A DNA stretch of 64,000 bases from assembly GCF_020525925.1 (NCBI RefSeq), contig NZ_CP084876.1, positions 1,426,001 to 1,490,000 of the forward strand, read 5' to 3'. The notes beneath the pieces were generated by a model. It ran no database searches, had not been told where the DNA came from, and saw nothing but the letters and a program-made list of their open reading frames with translations. The DNA comes from Klebsiella quasipneumoniae subsp. quasipneumoniae (GTDB lineage: Bacteria; Pseudomonadota; Gammaproteobacteria; Enterobacterales; Enterobacteriaceae). A program made the translations under genes and the position numbers. Each line of letters begins with the position of its first letter. Position 1 is the stretch's first letter. Below, one piece after another: positions 1 to 9,105 of this stretch.

Positions 1-10
1 AGCCCGGCCA

Positions 11-26
11 GGCGGGGAGCCCCGCC
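11..26. terminator. GC-rich hairpin after ypdB
   Basis: A 7-bp perfect stem (GGCGGGG at 11-17, CCCCGCC at 20-26) lies just past the ypdB stop codon at 29-31 on the minus strand. There is no T run inside the window, so this could be a terminator or a processing/stability hairpin before a downstream gene (ypdC in E. coli) that would lie outside the window. Confidence 0.4.
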
Positions 27-28
27 GT

Positions 29-766
29 CTACAGATTCATCAGCTGGCGAAACTCTTTCACTTTACTGCGACTGACCGGAACCTGAAACTCCAGGTCGCG
101 CAGGCGTAGCACATAGGTATTGTTAAACCACGGCTCAATTTCCCGAATTTTGCTGAGATTCACACAGTACGAGCGGTGACAGCGAAAGAAATGTGCGGTG
201 GGCAGTTTGCTGCAGAATTCGGTAATGTTCATCGGCATGACGAATGACTCCCGGCGAGTGTAGACGAAGGTCATCTTCTCGTGCGCCTCGGCATAATAGA
301 TATCATGAATGCTGGTGACGATGATCCGCTCATCTTTTATCAGATTGATGGTGTCGTTTTCCCGAGGCGCCACGCTGGTTAACCCGGAAGCGGCGTTATT
401 TTGCTGCTGCCAGGCGGCGGTCAGCTTCTGCAGCATATTGATGATGCGCGACTCCTGGTAGGGCTTCAGAATGTAGTCAAACGCCTCCAGCTCAAAGGCT
501 TCCACGGCGTGTTCTTTCCACGCGGTGATAAAGACGATAAAAGGCTTATGGGCGAACTGGCTGATGTTCTGCGCCAGCAGAACGCCGTCCAGCGATGGAA
601 TATTGATATCGAGAAAGATGGCGTCGACCTTGTTGTGCTGGAGAAATTTCAGCACGTCCAGTCCGTCGTCAAAGCTGCCGACGATCTCCATCTGGCTGTG
701 GGTGTTGATAAGCCAGGAGAGTTCCTGTTGGGCCAGAAACTCATCTTCCACAATGATAACTTTCAT
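29..766 (-). CDS. ypdB: LytTR-family response regulator YpdB (PyrR)
   Basis: 245-residue cytoplasmic response regulator of the YpdA/YpdB pyruvate-sensing system. The N-terminal receiver domain (about 1-120) has the acidic pocket E7/D8 and phospho-acceptor D53 in FLDINIPS. The C-terminal LytTR DNA-binding domain (about 140-245) contains the FFRCHRSYCVN segment. Nearly identical to E. coli YpdB, whose known target is the transporter gene yhjX. The start at 766 (MKVIIVED) matches E. coli and follows a GGAGAAAAG ribosome site; an in-frame ATG at 781 would add five residues and overlap the ypdA stop. It is encoded directly downstream of its kinase, so the two are co-transcribed. Confidence 0.96.
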   Translation of the reverse strand: MKVIIVEDEFLAQQELSWLINTHSQMEIVGSFDDGLDVLKFLQHNKVDAIFLDINIPSLDGVLLAQNISQFAHKPFIVFITAWKEHAVEAFELEAFDYILKPYQESRIINMLQKLTAAWQQQNNAASGLTSVAPRENDTINLIKDERIIVTSIHDIYYAEAHEKMTFVYTRRESFVMPMNITEFCSKLPTAHFFRCHRSYCVNLSKIREIEPWFNNTYVLRLRDLEFQVPVSRSKVKEFRQLMNL

Positions 767-777
767 CTTTTCTCCGC

Positions 778-2475
778 TCATGACAACAGAGACTCCGTCA
801 GCGCCTGCGGCGTAGAGTGATTGGGGACATAAAAAGCGATCTCCGTTCCTGGCGTCAGGGTGCGGATATGCAGCCCCTCGCCATAGAGAAGTTTCACCCG
901 ATGATGAACGTTGAGCAGGCCGATTTTGTTACCCGGCATTTCATCGGCTTCCACGCGGGCGACCACGGCGGGATCGATGCCGTTGCCGGTGTCGCGAACG
1001 CTGATGCGAACCCGATTACCGCACTCATTGATGCCGATCGTCACTACGCCTTTCCCTTTACACGGCTGAATGCCGTGCACAATGGCATTTTCCACCAGAG
1101 GCTGGATAAGCAGGCTTGGGATCACGCAGCTGACGTCGTCGTCAATATCATAGATAACCGTCAGTTTGTCGCCGAATCGCGCCTGTTCAATGGCGATGTA
1201 ATCTTTGATCTGATACAGCTCTCGTTTGATATCAATCTGCTCATCGTCTTTTAATTCGATGTTATAGCGCAGATAGCGCGACAGATTAAAAATGAGCTGG
1301 CGCGCGGTGTCCGGATTAAGGCGAATCGAGGAGGAGATCGCGTTCAGGGCATTGAATAAAAAGTGCGGGTTAATCTTGCTTTGCAGAGCGCGCAGCTCCG
1401 CTTTGTTGGCCATCTCCCGTAGCTGTTCGGCGCGGGAAACCTCCAGCTGGGTGGAGATGATTTGTGACAGGCCTATCGCCATCTCCTGCAGCGTCGAGGT
1501 GATGCGATGGGCGTGGCAGTAATAGATTTTTAGCGTACCGGTGACCACCCCTTTTTCCCACAGCGGAATGACCATCAAGGAGTGGATCTCCGGCGTGCGG
1601 TGGGCTTCATCATTGTTTTTAATAATGATTTTTCCATAACGGATGGCCTGTCGGGTGGTGGGACTGATGACATCGTTATGATGTTGATAGTTGGCTTCAC
1701 CGACGCCCACGTAGGCCAGCACGTGTTCCGTATTGGTGATCGCCACCGCGTCGGCGGTAATGTCGCGGCGGATAATGTCGCAAACCTGGCGCAGAGAATC
1801 GCTGTTGACCTGACGGAACAGCGGCAGGGTTTTGTTGGCAATGTCGAGCGCCAGTTTCGCCTGCCGCGCGGCGCTGGCCTCCTTTTCCCCTTCCACGCTC
1901 TGCACCAGCAGCACGATAAAACCGATGCAGACGCTGCCGAGGATCATCGGGATACCAATTTTCGAGACAATATCCACGCCGAGGCTGAGGGAAGGGGCCC
2001 AGATCACCACCAGGATCATGGTCAGAGTCTCGCAGACCATTCCGGCCAGAATGCCGATTTTCCAGCGTTGATCGCGGGCCACTTTGCGGTTAATCAACCC
2101 CGACAGCAGGCCGGCGATGATGCTGGTGATAAAGCAGGGCACGGCGGTCACGCCGTCAATATCAATCAGATAGCGGTGCACACCGGCAATCACCCCGACA
2201 ATGGCCCCCACCCAGGGACCAAACAGGATCCCGCCGGACATCACGGCGATGATGCGCACGTTTACCAGCGATCCTTCCACCGGCACACCGGACCAGGTAC
2301 TGAAGAGCGCGAACAGCGAGAAAATGGCGGTGACAGCCAGCAGCTCTTTCGGCGTATGCGCCGACTTATGCAACAGTTCGCGGAACAGGCGCAGGCGAAT
2401 GAGAAAAAACAGGCAAATAAGCATCAGGGCCGCACGATCATAGACCGCCAGCATCATAGTAAAGATTTCGTGCAT
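778..2475 (-). CDS. ypdA: Sensor histidine kinase YpdA (PyrS)
   Basis: 565-residue LytS-type membrane kinase that senses external pyruvate and phosphorylates YpdB. The first about 200 residues hold a 5TM-LYT membrane region with several hydrophobic segments. A GAF-like domain follows (about 220-350), then the His_kinase module with the phospho-acceptor in [14 protein letters not shown] (near 370) and an HATPase domain with [15 protein letters not shown] and DTGNGID near the C terminus. Length and sequence match E. coli YpdA. It is divergent from alaC across a 383-bp gap and is the promoter-proximal gene of the operon. YpdAB forms a nutrient-sensing network with BtsSR in E. coli; this is known of the family, not visible here. 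Confidence 0.96.
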   Translation of the reverse strand: MHEIFTMMLAVYDRAALMLICLFFLIRLRLFRELLHKSAHTPKELLAVTAIFSLFALFSTWSGVPVEGSLVNVRIIAVMSGGILFGPWVGAIVGVIAGVHRYLIDIDGVTAVPCFITSIIAGLLSGLINRKVARDQRWKIGILAGMVCETLTMILVVIWAPSLSLGVDIVSKIGIPMILGSVCIGFIVLLVQSVEGEKEASAARQAKLALDIANKTLPLFRQVNSDSLRQVCDIIRRDITADAVAITNTEHVLAYVGVGEANYQHHNDVISPTTRQAIRYGKIIIKNNDEAHRTPEIHSLMVIPLWEKGVVTGTLKIYYCHAHRITSTLQEMAIGLSQIISTQLEVSRAEQLREMANKAELRALQSKINPHFLFNALNAISSSIRLNPDTARQLIFNLSRYLRYNIELKDDEQIDIKRELYQIKDYIAIEQARFGDKLTVIYDIDDDVSCVIPSLLIQPLVENAIVHGIQPCKGKGVVTIGINECGNRVRISVRDTGNGIDPAVVARVEADEMPGNKIGLLNVHHRVKLLYGEGLHIRTLTPGTEIAFYVPNHSTPQALTESLLS

Positions 2476-2858
2476 GGGTGCGCCGCGTCAGTGGCCAGAA
2501 AAGGACATGATAAAAAACCTGACGACAGAAGACCAGCCGCAGAAAAATAATGAGGAAAAGGCGCACTTTTAAAAGGGGATTGAGGGGTGGGGAGGCGATG
2601 TACCGCCAGACGCCAGAAGAAACGATAAATACCCGTGATAGAAAAGATATCAATATGTTACCACTTGCAGACAAAACGGTATTCATTCCGCAGCGTACTG
2701 CCGTATTTAGCGCAGACGATACCCGTTTTTAACGCCAGTGATTATTTTTCGTCAGGGCACTCGACAACGTGATTTTTTTCAGGTTATTTTCTAAACGAGC
2801 CGCAACAGCGGCAGCGTCGCTCGGACGGTCCGGGCGCTAACGTTAATCAGAGGAACCT
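2476..2858. other. ypdA-alaC divergent intergenic region
   Basis: 383 bp between two divergent genes. It must hold both promoters. It is AT-rich in the middle (about 2700-2800), but I see no RNA gene, riboswitch or convincing operator. The only clear element is the alaC ribosome site AGAGGA at about 2849. Confidence 0.5.
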
Positions 2859-4073
2859 ATGGCTGAATCCAGTCCTGAACGCCGTTTTACGCGTATCGAT
2901 CGTCTCCCCCCGTACGTTTTTAATATTACTGCCGAACTGAAAATGGCTGCGCGCCGGCGCGGCGAAGATATTATCGATTTCAGTATGGGCAATCCCGATG
3001 GCGCGACGCCGCCGCATATCGTGGAAAAACTCTGCACCGTCGCCCAGCGGCCTGACACCCATGGTTACTCTACCTCGCGGGGGATCCCACGCCTGCGTCG
3101 CGCTATTTCGCGCTGGTATGAAGAACGCTATAACGTCGATATCGATCCGGAATCGGAAGCGATCGTCACCATTGGTTCGAAAGAGGGGCTGGCGCACCTG
3201 ATGCTGGCGACGCTGGATCATGGCGACACCGTGCTGGTGCCGAACCCCAGCTACCCGATCCATATCTACGGCGCGGTGATTGCCGGGGCGCAGGTGCGCT
3301 CGGTGCCGCTGGTGGAAGGGGTGGATTTCTTTAACGAACTGGAACGCGCCATCCGCGAGAGCTATCCGAAGCCGAAGATGATGATCCTTGGCTTTCCCTC
3401 AAATCCGACCGCGCAGTGCGTCGAGCTGGATTTCTTTGAAAAGGTTGTCGCCCTGGCGAAGCAGTATGACATCCTGGTCGTCCACGATCTGGCCTATGCC
3501 GATATCGTGTATGACGGCTGGAAAGCGCCCTCCATCATGCAGGTGCCCGGCGCGCGCGATGTCGCCGTCGAGTTCTTTACCCTGTCGAAAAGCTATAACA
3601 TGGCCGGCTGGCGCATTGGCTTTATGGTCGGCAATAAGACCCTGGTGAACGCGCTTGCCCGCATCAAAAGCTACCATGACTACGGCACGTTTACGCCGCT
3701 GCAGGTGGCGGCGATCGCTGCCCTGGAGGGCGATCAGCAATGCGTGCGGGATATCGCTGAACAGTATAAGCGCCGCCGCGATGTGCTGGTGAAAGGGCTC
3801 CATGAGGCCGGCTGGATGGTGGAGTGTCCGAAAGCGTCCATGTACGTCTGGGCGAAAATTCCGGAACCTTATGCCGACATGGGCTCGCTGGAGTTCGCGA
3901 AAAAGCTGCTTAACGAAGCGAAGGTTTGCGTTTCTCCGGGGATTGGCTTTGGCGATTATGGCGATACCCATGTCCGCTTCGCGCTGATCGAGAACCGGGA
4001 CCGGACGCGTCAGGCGATCCGCGGCATTAAGGCGATGTTCCGCGCGGATGGCTTGCTGCCCGTCGCGAGCTAG
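2859..4073 (+). CDS. alaC: Glutamate-pyruvate aminotransferase AlaC
   Basis: 404-residue fold-type I PLP aminotransferase that makes alanine from pyruvate with glutamate as amino donor. The PLP-binding lysine is K244 in [15 protein letters not shown], and the substrate-binding Arg lies in the C-terminal [11 protein letters not shown] segment. Length is close to E. coli AlaC (412). The ATG has a good AGAGGA ribosome site 6-7 nt upstream. It is monocistronic, ending at a strong terminator. Sitting opposite the pyruvate-sensing ypdA gene is conserved synteny and fits a shared link to pyruvate. Confidence 0.95.
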   Translation: MAESSPERRFTRIDRLPPYVFNITAELKMAARRRGEDIIDFSMGNPDGATPPHIVEKLCTVAQRPDTHGYSTSRGIPRLRRAISRWYEERYNVDIDPESEAIVTIGSKEGLAHLMLATLDHGDTVLVPNPSYPIHIYGAVIAGAQVRSVPLVEGVDFFNELERAIRESYPKPKMMILGFPSNPTAQCVELDFFEKVVALAKQYDILVVHDLAYADIVYDGWKAPSIMQVPGARDVAVEFFTLSKSYNMAGWRIGFMVGNKTLVNALARIKSYHDYGTFTPLQVAAIAALEGDQQCVRDIAEQYKRRRDVLVKGLHEAGWMVECPKASMYVWAKIPEPYADMGSLEFAKKLLNEAKVCVSPGIGFGDYGDTHVRFALIENRDRTRQAIRGIKAMFRADGLLPVAS

Positions 4074-4100
4074 CGCTTCGGCGAATACGCTATAACAAAA

Positions 4101-4129
4101 ACGGGAGCCTCTGGGCTCCCGTTTTTTTT
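4101..4129 (+). terminator. Intrinsic terminator of alaC
   Basis: Perfect 9-bp stem ACGGGAGCC (4101-4109) and GGCTCCCGT (4114-4122) with a TCTG tetraloop, followed by a run of T to 4129. It lies 28 bp after the alaC stop. Confidence 0.95.
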
Positions 4130-4143
4130 GACACCGCTGCAGT

Positions 4144-4215
4144 CTAGATCATCAGGGCAAAAGTACCGGCCCAAACGATGACCATAAAAGAGAGGCCCAT
4201 AAAGAAGTATTTCAC
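4144..4215 (-). CDS. ypdK: Small inner-membrane protein YpdK
   Basis: A 23-residue protein with a GTG start at 4215 and a TAG stop at 4144-4146. Its sequence, MKYFFMGLSFMVIVWAGTFA followed by LMI, is a single hydrophobic helix. It differs from the E. coli YpdK I recall at one position (Leu for Ile at residue 8). A GGAG ribosome site lies upstream (about 4223-4226). In E. coli ypdK sits next to alaC, and the position is conserved here. YpdK is one of the small membrane proteins detected by tagging in E. coli; its function is unknown. It is convergent with alaC and nearly touches the alaC terminator. Confidence 0.9.
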   Translation of the reverse strand: MKYFFMGLSFMVIVWAGTFALMI

Positions 4216-4552
4216 GACTCATCACTCCACGCGCTTATGCGACGTTCAAATGAATTAATTGTTCTGTTTTTCAAGGGCTGTCGCTGGTGAAATCTCACCC
4301 TGCGGCAGCTCGCAATTCTGTGCGTTAAGTGCTCCAGATGGCGCTAATGTACGCCTAAAAAATCAGGGAAACAAGAGGCATTTTTTTATTAATTTTTAGT
4401 TACTTACGAGTGTCGTGATTCGGCGACACATTAATTTCGCCTGGTAATAAATTTAGCGCCAGCGACGCTGCGAAAACGGGTTTCTCATCAGGGCGATTAG
4501 CGGGGCTAGTCAGGCTTGGCGCGCGGCATTCACGTTGCCACGCGCCACCGGT
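4216..4552. other. Intergenic region downstream of the cynX-type gene
   Basis: 337 bp with no coding potential beyond the ypdK leader. E. coli K-12 carries lpxP at this place; no trace of it is visible. The stretch about 4370-4450 is AT-rich and may hold the ypdK promoter. A hairpin at 4518-4546 (GGCGCG paired with CGCGCC, and GGCA with TGCC, one bulge) probably ends transcription of the minus-strand transporter gene. Confidence 0.45.
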
Positions 4553-5749
4553 TTAATGCAGATCAGAGGCGCGCTGTCGCCACTCGGCAGGGTAGTGTGC
4601 CGGGATAAAGCGCAGCGTGATCGCCATGAGTAACAGGACACAGAGCGCATGCCAGGACCAGTCAAGGGTGTAGTTCCCGCTCAGGCTACGCAGCAGGCCG
4701 GAAAGCCAGGGAGACAGGCCGGCGATAATAAATCCGATACCCTGCATAAAGGCTACCAGCCGGCCGGCCACCGTCGGTTGTCCGGCGTGATCGAGGGCCA
4801 GCACCAGGCACAGAGGAAACGCGCCGCCCAGACCGACGCCGCAGGCGAGAGCCCAGAGCGCGGAGAAGTGCTGCGGCAGCCAGATGAAGCCGCAGAAGCC
4901 AATCAGCTGGAGCGCCAGAGCAAACAGAAGAAGCTGGCGCCGGTCATCCTGGCGAGCCAGCGCCGGCAGCAGCAGCGCGCCCGCGGTTTGCCCAACCGTC
5001 AGCAACGCCAGCAGCGAGCCGCTGTACTGGGCGCTGTCGCCAAGCTGCATATAATAGGGCGGCAGCCAGGCGATCAGACTGGCGTAGCCGGCATTGATCA
5101 GTCCGAAATAGAGCCCCAGCGTCCAGGCGCGGCGCTGGCCAATAATCGCTACCCGGGGGGCGGCGCTGGTCTGATGCGGAGCACGGGGCAGGTGCCGGCA
5201 AATCGCCAGCCAGCTGAGCAGGGCGAGGAGGGCGGGGAGCGCCCACCAGGCCAGCGCATCCCGCCAGGCTGTGCTGTGCGACGCCAGCCACGGCGTTAAC
5301 GCGGCGCCTAACCCGCCACCGCCCATTAGCGCAGCTGACCATAGCCCCATTACCAGCGGCGTCCGTCGGGCGAATAAGCGCTTAATCACCGCCGGGATGG
5401 CAGCCTGGATGATGCCGATGCCAACGCCTCCTGCCAGGGCGCTGGTGAGCAGTAGGCCGCTATTCGGGGCGATTTCCCGCAACAGGGCGCCCGCCGCGAT
5501 AATCAGCAGGCTTAGCGCAATGCTACGGTTTTGACCGACATGACGATCGACCCAGCCGCCGGCCAGCGCCAGCACGCCCATCGCTACCACCGGCAGGGCG
5601 GTCAGTAGCGCGGCCAGGGTATAGCTCATCCCGCTGGCGGCGCGGATCTCCGGAAGCAAAGGGCCGATGGAGGTGAGCAGCGGCCGCATATTTATGCCGA
5701 TCAGCACCAGGATCCCCAGCGTCAGATTCTGTCGCAACACGGCTTTCAT
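4553..5749 (-). CDS. cynX: CynX-family MFS transporter
   Basis: 398-residue major facilitator of the cyanate transporter (CynX/NimT) family, with about 12 hydrophobic segments. It shares long identical stretches with E. coli CynX, for example INMRPLLTSIGPLLPEIR near the N terminus and GGAFPLCLVLALDH in the C-terminal half. The start at 5749 is chosen because its ATG overlaps the TGA of the upstream deaminase gene (ATGA), indicating translational coupling. In E. coli cynX is the last gene of cynTSX; here no cyanase or carbonic anhydrase gene is present and the partner is a deaminase. The real substrate is therefore uncertain and may be a nucleobase-like compound; that is inference. Confidence 0.85.
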   Translation of the reverse strand: MKAVLRQNLTLGILVLIGINMRPLLTSIGPLLPEIRAASGMSYTLAALLTALPVVAMGVLALAGGWVDRHVGQNRSIALSLLIIAAGALLREIAPNSGLLLTSALAGGVGIGIIQAAIPAVIKRLFARRTPLVMGLWSAALMGGGGLGAALTPWLASHSTAWRDALAWWALPALLALLSWLAICRHLPRAPHQTSAAPRVAIIGQRRAWTLGLYFGLINAGYASLIAWLPPYYMQLGDSAQYSGSLLALLTVGQTAGALLLPALARQDDRRQLLLFALALQLIGFCGFIWLPQHFSALWALACGVGLGGAFPLCLVLALDHAGQPTVAGRLVAFMQGIGFIIAGLSPWLSGLLRSLSGNYTLDWSWHALCVLLLMAITLRFIPAHYPAEWRQRASDLH

Positions 5750-6204
5750 GGCTGCTGTTCCGCCCACCGCTGATAAACTGCCAGCCCCTCCGGCTGGGGG
5801 CGATGATGGATCGGCAACGTCTGCTGCGCCAGCGGCTGCTGCAACTGCTGATAAATCGCGGCGGTAGATAGCTGAAAAGGCTCTCCGTCCTGATTGCTGT
5901 TGGCGAAAAATACTTCCCGCACGCCGGTTAAATAGAGTGCGCTAAGACACATCGGACAAGGCTGTCCGCTGGCGTAAATAACGCATTCGCGCAGAACTTC
6001 GCTTCCCAGCCTGGCGGCAATATCGCGAACGGCATTCAGTTCGGCATGCGCCGTTGGGTCGCCGCTCAGATGAAAGGTGTTGACGGCTTCGGCGACAACC
6101 TCGTTATGGCGCACCATCACGGCGCCAAAGGGGCGACCACCGTGGGTTGTGTTGTGTTTTGCCAGCGCTAAGGCGCGCTGGAGATAGCGATCGTGAGCGG
6201 ACAT
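5746..6204 (-). CDS. Nucleoside/guanine deaminase-like zinc enzyme
   Basis: 152-residue cytidine-deaminase-fold protein with a complete zinc site: H53-A-E55 (proton shuttle Glu) and P-C83-P-M-C86. It resembles guanine deaminase (GuaD) and tRNA-adenosine deaminase-type enzymes. Length and the RPFGAVMV segment fit the free-base/nucleoside group better than TadA. Hydrolytic deamination of a purine or related base is expected; the substrate cannot be fixed from sequence. The start at 6204 is set by AGGAG five bases upstream; an in-frame GTG at 6210 lies inside that site. It is first in an operon with the cynX-type transporter and divergent from the cynR-type regulator. Confidence 0.85.
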   Translation of the reverse strand: MSAHDRYLQRALALAKHNTTHGGRPFGAVMVRHNEVVAEAVNTFHLSGDPTAHAELNAVRDIAARLGSEVLRECVIYASGQPCPMCLSALYLTGVREVFFANSNQDGEPFQLSTAAIYQQLQQPLAQQTLPIHHRPQPEGLAVYQRWAEQQP

Positions 6205-6279
6205 AGTCACTCCTGCATAAGATGATGTTCAAGGTAAAAGAGGCAACGGGTCGTGCGTAGAGGGTACGTAACTTGTTTC

Positions 6280-6297
6280 ATAAGTTAAAAGACTTAT
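6280..6297. promoter_or_regulatory. Candidate LysR-type operator for the CynR-like regulator
   Basis: Perfect inverted repeat ATAAGT (6280-6285) and ACTTAT (6292-6297), spaced by six bases, in the 132-bp gap between the divergent deaminase and regulator genes. An overlapping imperfect repeat (AACTT ... AAGTT) begins near 6270. Position and form fit a LysR-family binding site; not tested. Confidence 0.55.
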
Positions 6298-6336
6298 TTA
6301 TGATGAACCCTAGTTGAATTACTTATAGGTAAGCGG

Positions 6337-7245
6337 ATGCTCCTGCGCCATCTTTCCTACTTTATCGCTGTGGCAGAACACCGTAGCTTTACCCGCGCCG
6401 CCGCGGCGCTGCACGTCTCCCAGCCGGCGCTGTCACAGCAGATCCGCCAGCTGGAAGCCATGCTGGAGGTTCAGCTTTTCGACCGCTCTGGCCGTTATAT
6501 CCGGTTAACCGATGCCGGAGAGATCTGGCTGGAGTATGCCCGCCGGGCGTTACGCGATCTTGAGGAGGGGCGGCGCGCTCTGCATGACGCTGAGGATCTG
6601 CAGCGCGGCAAACTCCGCATTGCCATGACGCCGACCTTCACCACCTATATGCTGGGACCGCTGGTGGAAAACTACTATCGACGCTACCCCGGCGTGAAAT
6701 TGCTGATCCAGGAGATGAACCAGGAGCGCATGGAAATGATGTTGCTGCAGGATGAACTGGATGTCGGCATCGCCTTTGACGACAGTCGTTCCCCGGATAT
6801 TGTCGTTCAGCCGCTGCTGACGGAAACCCTCGCGCTGGTGGTGAGCCGCACGCATCCTCTGGCCAGAGAGAACGCGCTCAGGCTGCAGGCGCTCGACGCG
6901 CAGCCGCTGATTTTACTGAGCAGCGAGTTTGCCACCCGGGAGCAGATCGATCGTTATTGTCGTCGTCATCGGCTCGAACCTGACGTGCAGATGGAGGCCA
7001 ACTCTATCGGCGCCGTTCTGTCGGTCATTCGGCGAACGCCCCTTGCGACACTGCTGCCGGCGGCGATCGCCGGGCAGTATGATGATGTGGTGGCGATTGA
7101 GCTGGAACCCGCGCTGCTGCAGCGAACGGCCTGTTTGCTCCAGCGCAGGGATGCGTGGCAGAGCGCCGCGGCACGCGAATTTATCGTCCTGGCGCGGGAG
7201 ATTGCGCTAACGCTTGAGCAGGAAAACCGCCTGCCTCCTGCCTGA
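6337..7245 (+). CDS. cynR: CynR-type LysR transcriptional regulator
   Basis: 302-residue LysR regulator. The N-terminal winged HTH (about 1-60) includes [20 protein letters not shown]. The C-terminal effector domain (about 90-295) contains [17 protein letters not shown], closely matching E. coli CynR throughout. CynR activates cynTSX in response to cyanate or azide in E. coli; here the divergent target is the deaminase-cynX pair, so either the inducer or the pathway has changed. The start at 6337 gives the usual MLLRHLSYF opening of the family. Confidence 0.88.
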   Translation: MLLRHLSYFIAVAEHRSFTRAAAALHVSQPALSQQIRQLEAMLEVQLFDRSGRYIRLTDAGEIWLEYARRALRDLEEGRRALHDAEDLQRGKLRIAMTPTFTTYMLGPLVENYYRRYPGVKLLIQEMNQERMEMMLLQDELDVGIAFDDSRSPDIVVQPLLTETLALVVSRTHPLARENALRLQALDAQPLILLSSEFATREQIDRYCRRHRLEPDVQMEANSIGAVLSVIRRTPLATLLPAAIAGQYDDVVAIELEPALLQRTACLLQRRDAWQSAAAREFIVLAREIALTLEQENRLPPA

Positions 7246-7275
7246 AGGTGTGCGTCGCTCGGCGGCGAGCCAGGA

Positions 7276-8136
7276 TTAACGATGGGCTGCGTTGCTGGTG
7301 TCGGCCTCGTCGGGCAGGGCATTCTCTCTAAGCATGACTTCCTCCTTAAGCCTTTCCAGCACGTGATGAAAGAGCTGGGTCTTGTCAGGCTCAGCCATTT
7401 GCTGCAATTTCACATTAAATAAACTATGGGACAGAATAAGATCGTGGATAAATTCCAGCAGTACCTCACTTTGCGGAAGTGAGGTTAATTCCTGATGGAT
7501 ATAACCGGTTTGTTGCCGTAGCGGATTTTTTGTGACATCCATCGGTCGGGCGCTAATGCTATGGGCAAATATTTTCTCAATTGCCTGACTGGTAATATAG
7601 AGCCGATTCAATGACAGGATGGGGTTTTCGGCTTCCTGCGGAATGAAGTGACAATAAACAAACGGTTTCTCAGGCAGCATCATGCTGAACCTGTTTTCAC
7701 GATGAATATCGTTAGGCGCCTCCAGCAACGCCATTAAATTCCGGCTGTGCGGATGCCAGAGTCCTGAAGCTGTGACCTTGACGTTGAACTGCGTGACGGT
7801 ATTCCCGCTCTGGGTTTCCATGACGGGAATATCGCCATCAATCCGCAAAATGCTATGGATATGGGAGTGTGGCGACCAGTAGGTTTCAAGCGTCTCAGAT
7901 GAATTGAGTGGATTAAATGTGTTGGTTACCTCTTTTTCCTGATGAGAAAGGACGGCGAGTTTTAGTGTTCCCCGCGTCGGGTTAAGCTTCAGGCATAGAT
8001 TGATCGCACCGATATCATGCCAGTGAAGAATGTCTTCAATTTCACAGTTTAATAATTTTTGCGCCCGGGAAAGGGAACAATACTCCATTGGCGGTAAATT
8101 ATTTAATTTCCAGATATTCCGTTCTGTTATATTCAT
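7276..8136 (-). CDS. Hypothetical protein, 286 residues
   Basis: I do not recognise this protein. It is soluble (no signal peptide or membrane segment). Its N terminus (about 18-50, SLSRAQKLLNCEIEDILHW onward) reads like a helix-turn-helix of the kind found in phage and excisionase-type regulators; the rest has no motif I can name. The C-terminal 50 residues are charged and helical (LFHHVLERLKEEVMLRE). The gene is visibly more AT-rich than the core genes nearby, suggesting acquisition by transfer. The start at 8136 has a weak ribosome site; an internal ATG at codon 17 is an alternative. It stands alone, convergent with cynR. Confidence 0.65.
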   Translation of the reverse strand: MNITERNIWKLNNLPPMEYCSLSRAQKLLNCEIEDILHWHDIGAINLCLKLNPTRGTLKLAVLSHQEKEVTNTFNPLNSSETLETYWSPHSHIHSILRIDGDIPVMETQSGNTVTQFNVKVTASGLWHPHSRNLMALLEAPNDIHRENRFSMMLPEKPFVYCHFIPQEAENPILSLNRLYITSQAIEKIFAHSISARPMDVTKNPLRQQTGYIHQELTSLPQSEVLLEFIHDLILSHSLFNVKLQQMAEPDKTQLFHHVLERLKEEVMLRENALPDEADTSNAAHR

Positions 8137-8504
8137 AAGAATTGTTTATTGCAGAAAAATAGCGGTCAGTATTAGCAATGAAAATCTGATGGTCATGTGC
8201 TTTTTTTTTGTTAACGTCGCTGGTCTGATTGATGAAATTCATTCATGTTGGGAATATTATATCAATAAGATGATTATTCTTATTGTTACGTCAGCCATTC
8301 ACTTGATGGTGTAATCCTATCATTTATTTCGCTCGAGAAAAATAGTTTGCTTAGCGCCTGAATACAACACTTTTTTTGTTTTTTTATTAACGACCTCGAC
8401 GAGAGGGAACGCATCATGAAGAGAATGTGGATCTTGAAATCAATGCCTGGACGACAGGGATAACGCAAACGGATGCTCGCGGCATCCGTTTGCGGCGGCC
8501 AAGC
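8137..8504. other. AT-rich intergenic region
   Basis: 368 bp of AT-rich sequence between two minus-strand genes. It probably carries the promoter of the hypothetical gene (toward 8136). It also holds a 15-codon reading frame (8416-8463, plus strand) with a purine-rich stretch before it, which I do not call a gene. The hairpin at 8464-8494 is listed separately. Confidence 0.4.
8464..8494. terminator. 13-bp perfect hairpin after the WbuC-family gene
   Basis: CGCAAACGGATGC (8464-8476) pairs perfectly with GCATCCGTTTGCG (8482-8494) around a 5-nt loop, ten bases downstream of the minus-strand stop at 8505. No long T run follows, but its position and strength fit transcription termination. Confidence 0.6.
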
Positions 8505-8987
8505 TTACCGGGTTACAGAGGGATAGCGATCTCCTGGCTGCGCGATGGCATACCAGGCCATCATCTCCGCGGTACCCGGCTGACCTTCTGCTGGCGCCCA
8601 GTCCATAGTGTCGATTTCAGCAAGCGGTTGATAAGCGCCTTGTTTGACTTCAAATACCATTCCACCAGCGTCGAGTGAGAGCACCGTATGCCAGGTGCCA
8701 GGCTCCATTTCCAGCGCCATGCAGGTTTCACCCAGCACCACCCGGTTAGTGATCGCGCCATGATCATCAAAATTTAGCACCACAAAGCGACCTTTCAGCG
8801 GCAGCAAAAGTTCAAAGGTATGTCGGTGCCGGTGCGGGCGGATATAGGTGCCGGGTTCCATAGCGATAGCCAGACGCTGCACCGGGTCGCTCAGCTCAGG
8901 GTGAAAATTGCGATGGGCACGTAAGCGCGGGGAACTGGCCGCCGCTTCGCTCTGCTGCTGCATATCGCTAAGGGTGATCTGTTTCAT
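8505..8987 (-). CDS. WbuC-family cupin metalloprotein
   Basis: 160-residue single-domain cupin. Metal-ligand candidates are in GTYIRPHRHRHTFELLLPLKG (about 48-66) and in the second cupin motif MEPGTWHTVLSL. The family is named after WbuC, a protein of O-antigen clusters whose reaction is not settled. No sugar genes flank this copy, so its role is unknown. The start at 8987 (MKQITLSD) follows AAAGGAG about 12 bases upstream; a longer in-frame start at 9074 would add 29 residues unlike the family. Confidence 0.8.
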   Translation of the reverse strand: MKQITLSDMQQQSEAAASSPRLRAHRNFHPELSDPVQRLAIAMEPGTYIRPHRHRHTFELLLPLKGRFVVLNFDDHGAITNRVVLGETCMALEMEPGTWHTVLSLDAGGMVFEVKQGAYQPLAEIDTMDWAPAEGQPGTAEMMAWYAIAQPGDRYPSVTR

Positions 8988-9105
8988 ATCAACGCCTGGC
9001 TCCTTTGTTGTCCAGAGAGTGTTGCATCGGCTGGGCGGCAGGTTGACGACCAGGCCACGCGATATTGTACGCATAAAGCGTGTTGCTGTCGGTTAATTGT
9101 CGAGG

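Noticed and set aside
8416..8463. 15-codon frame with a purine-rich leader
   Set aside because: Too short and without a recognisable context; not supportable as a gene.
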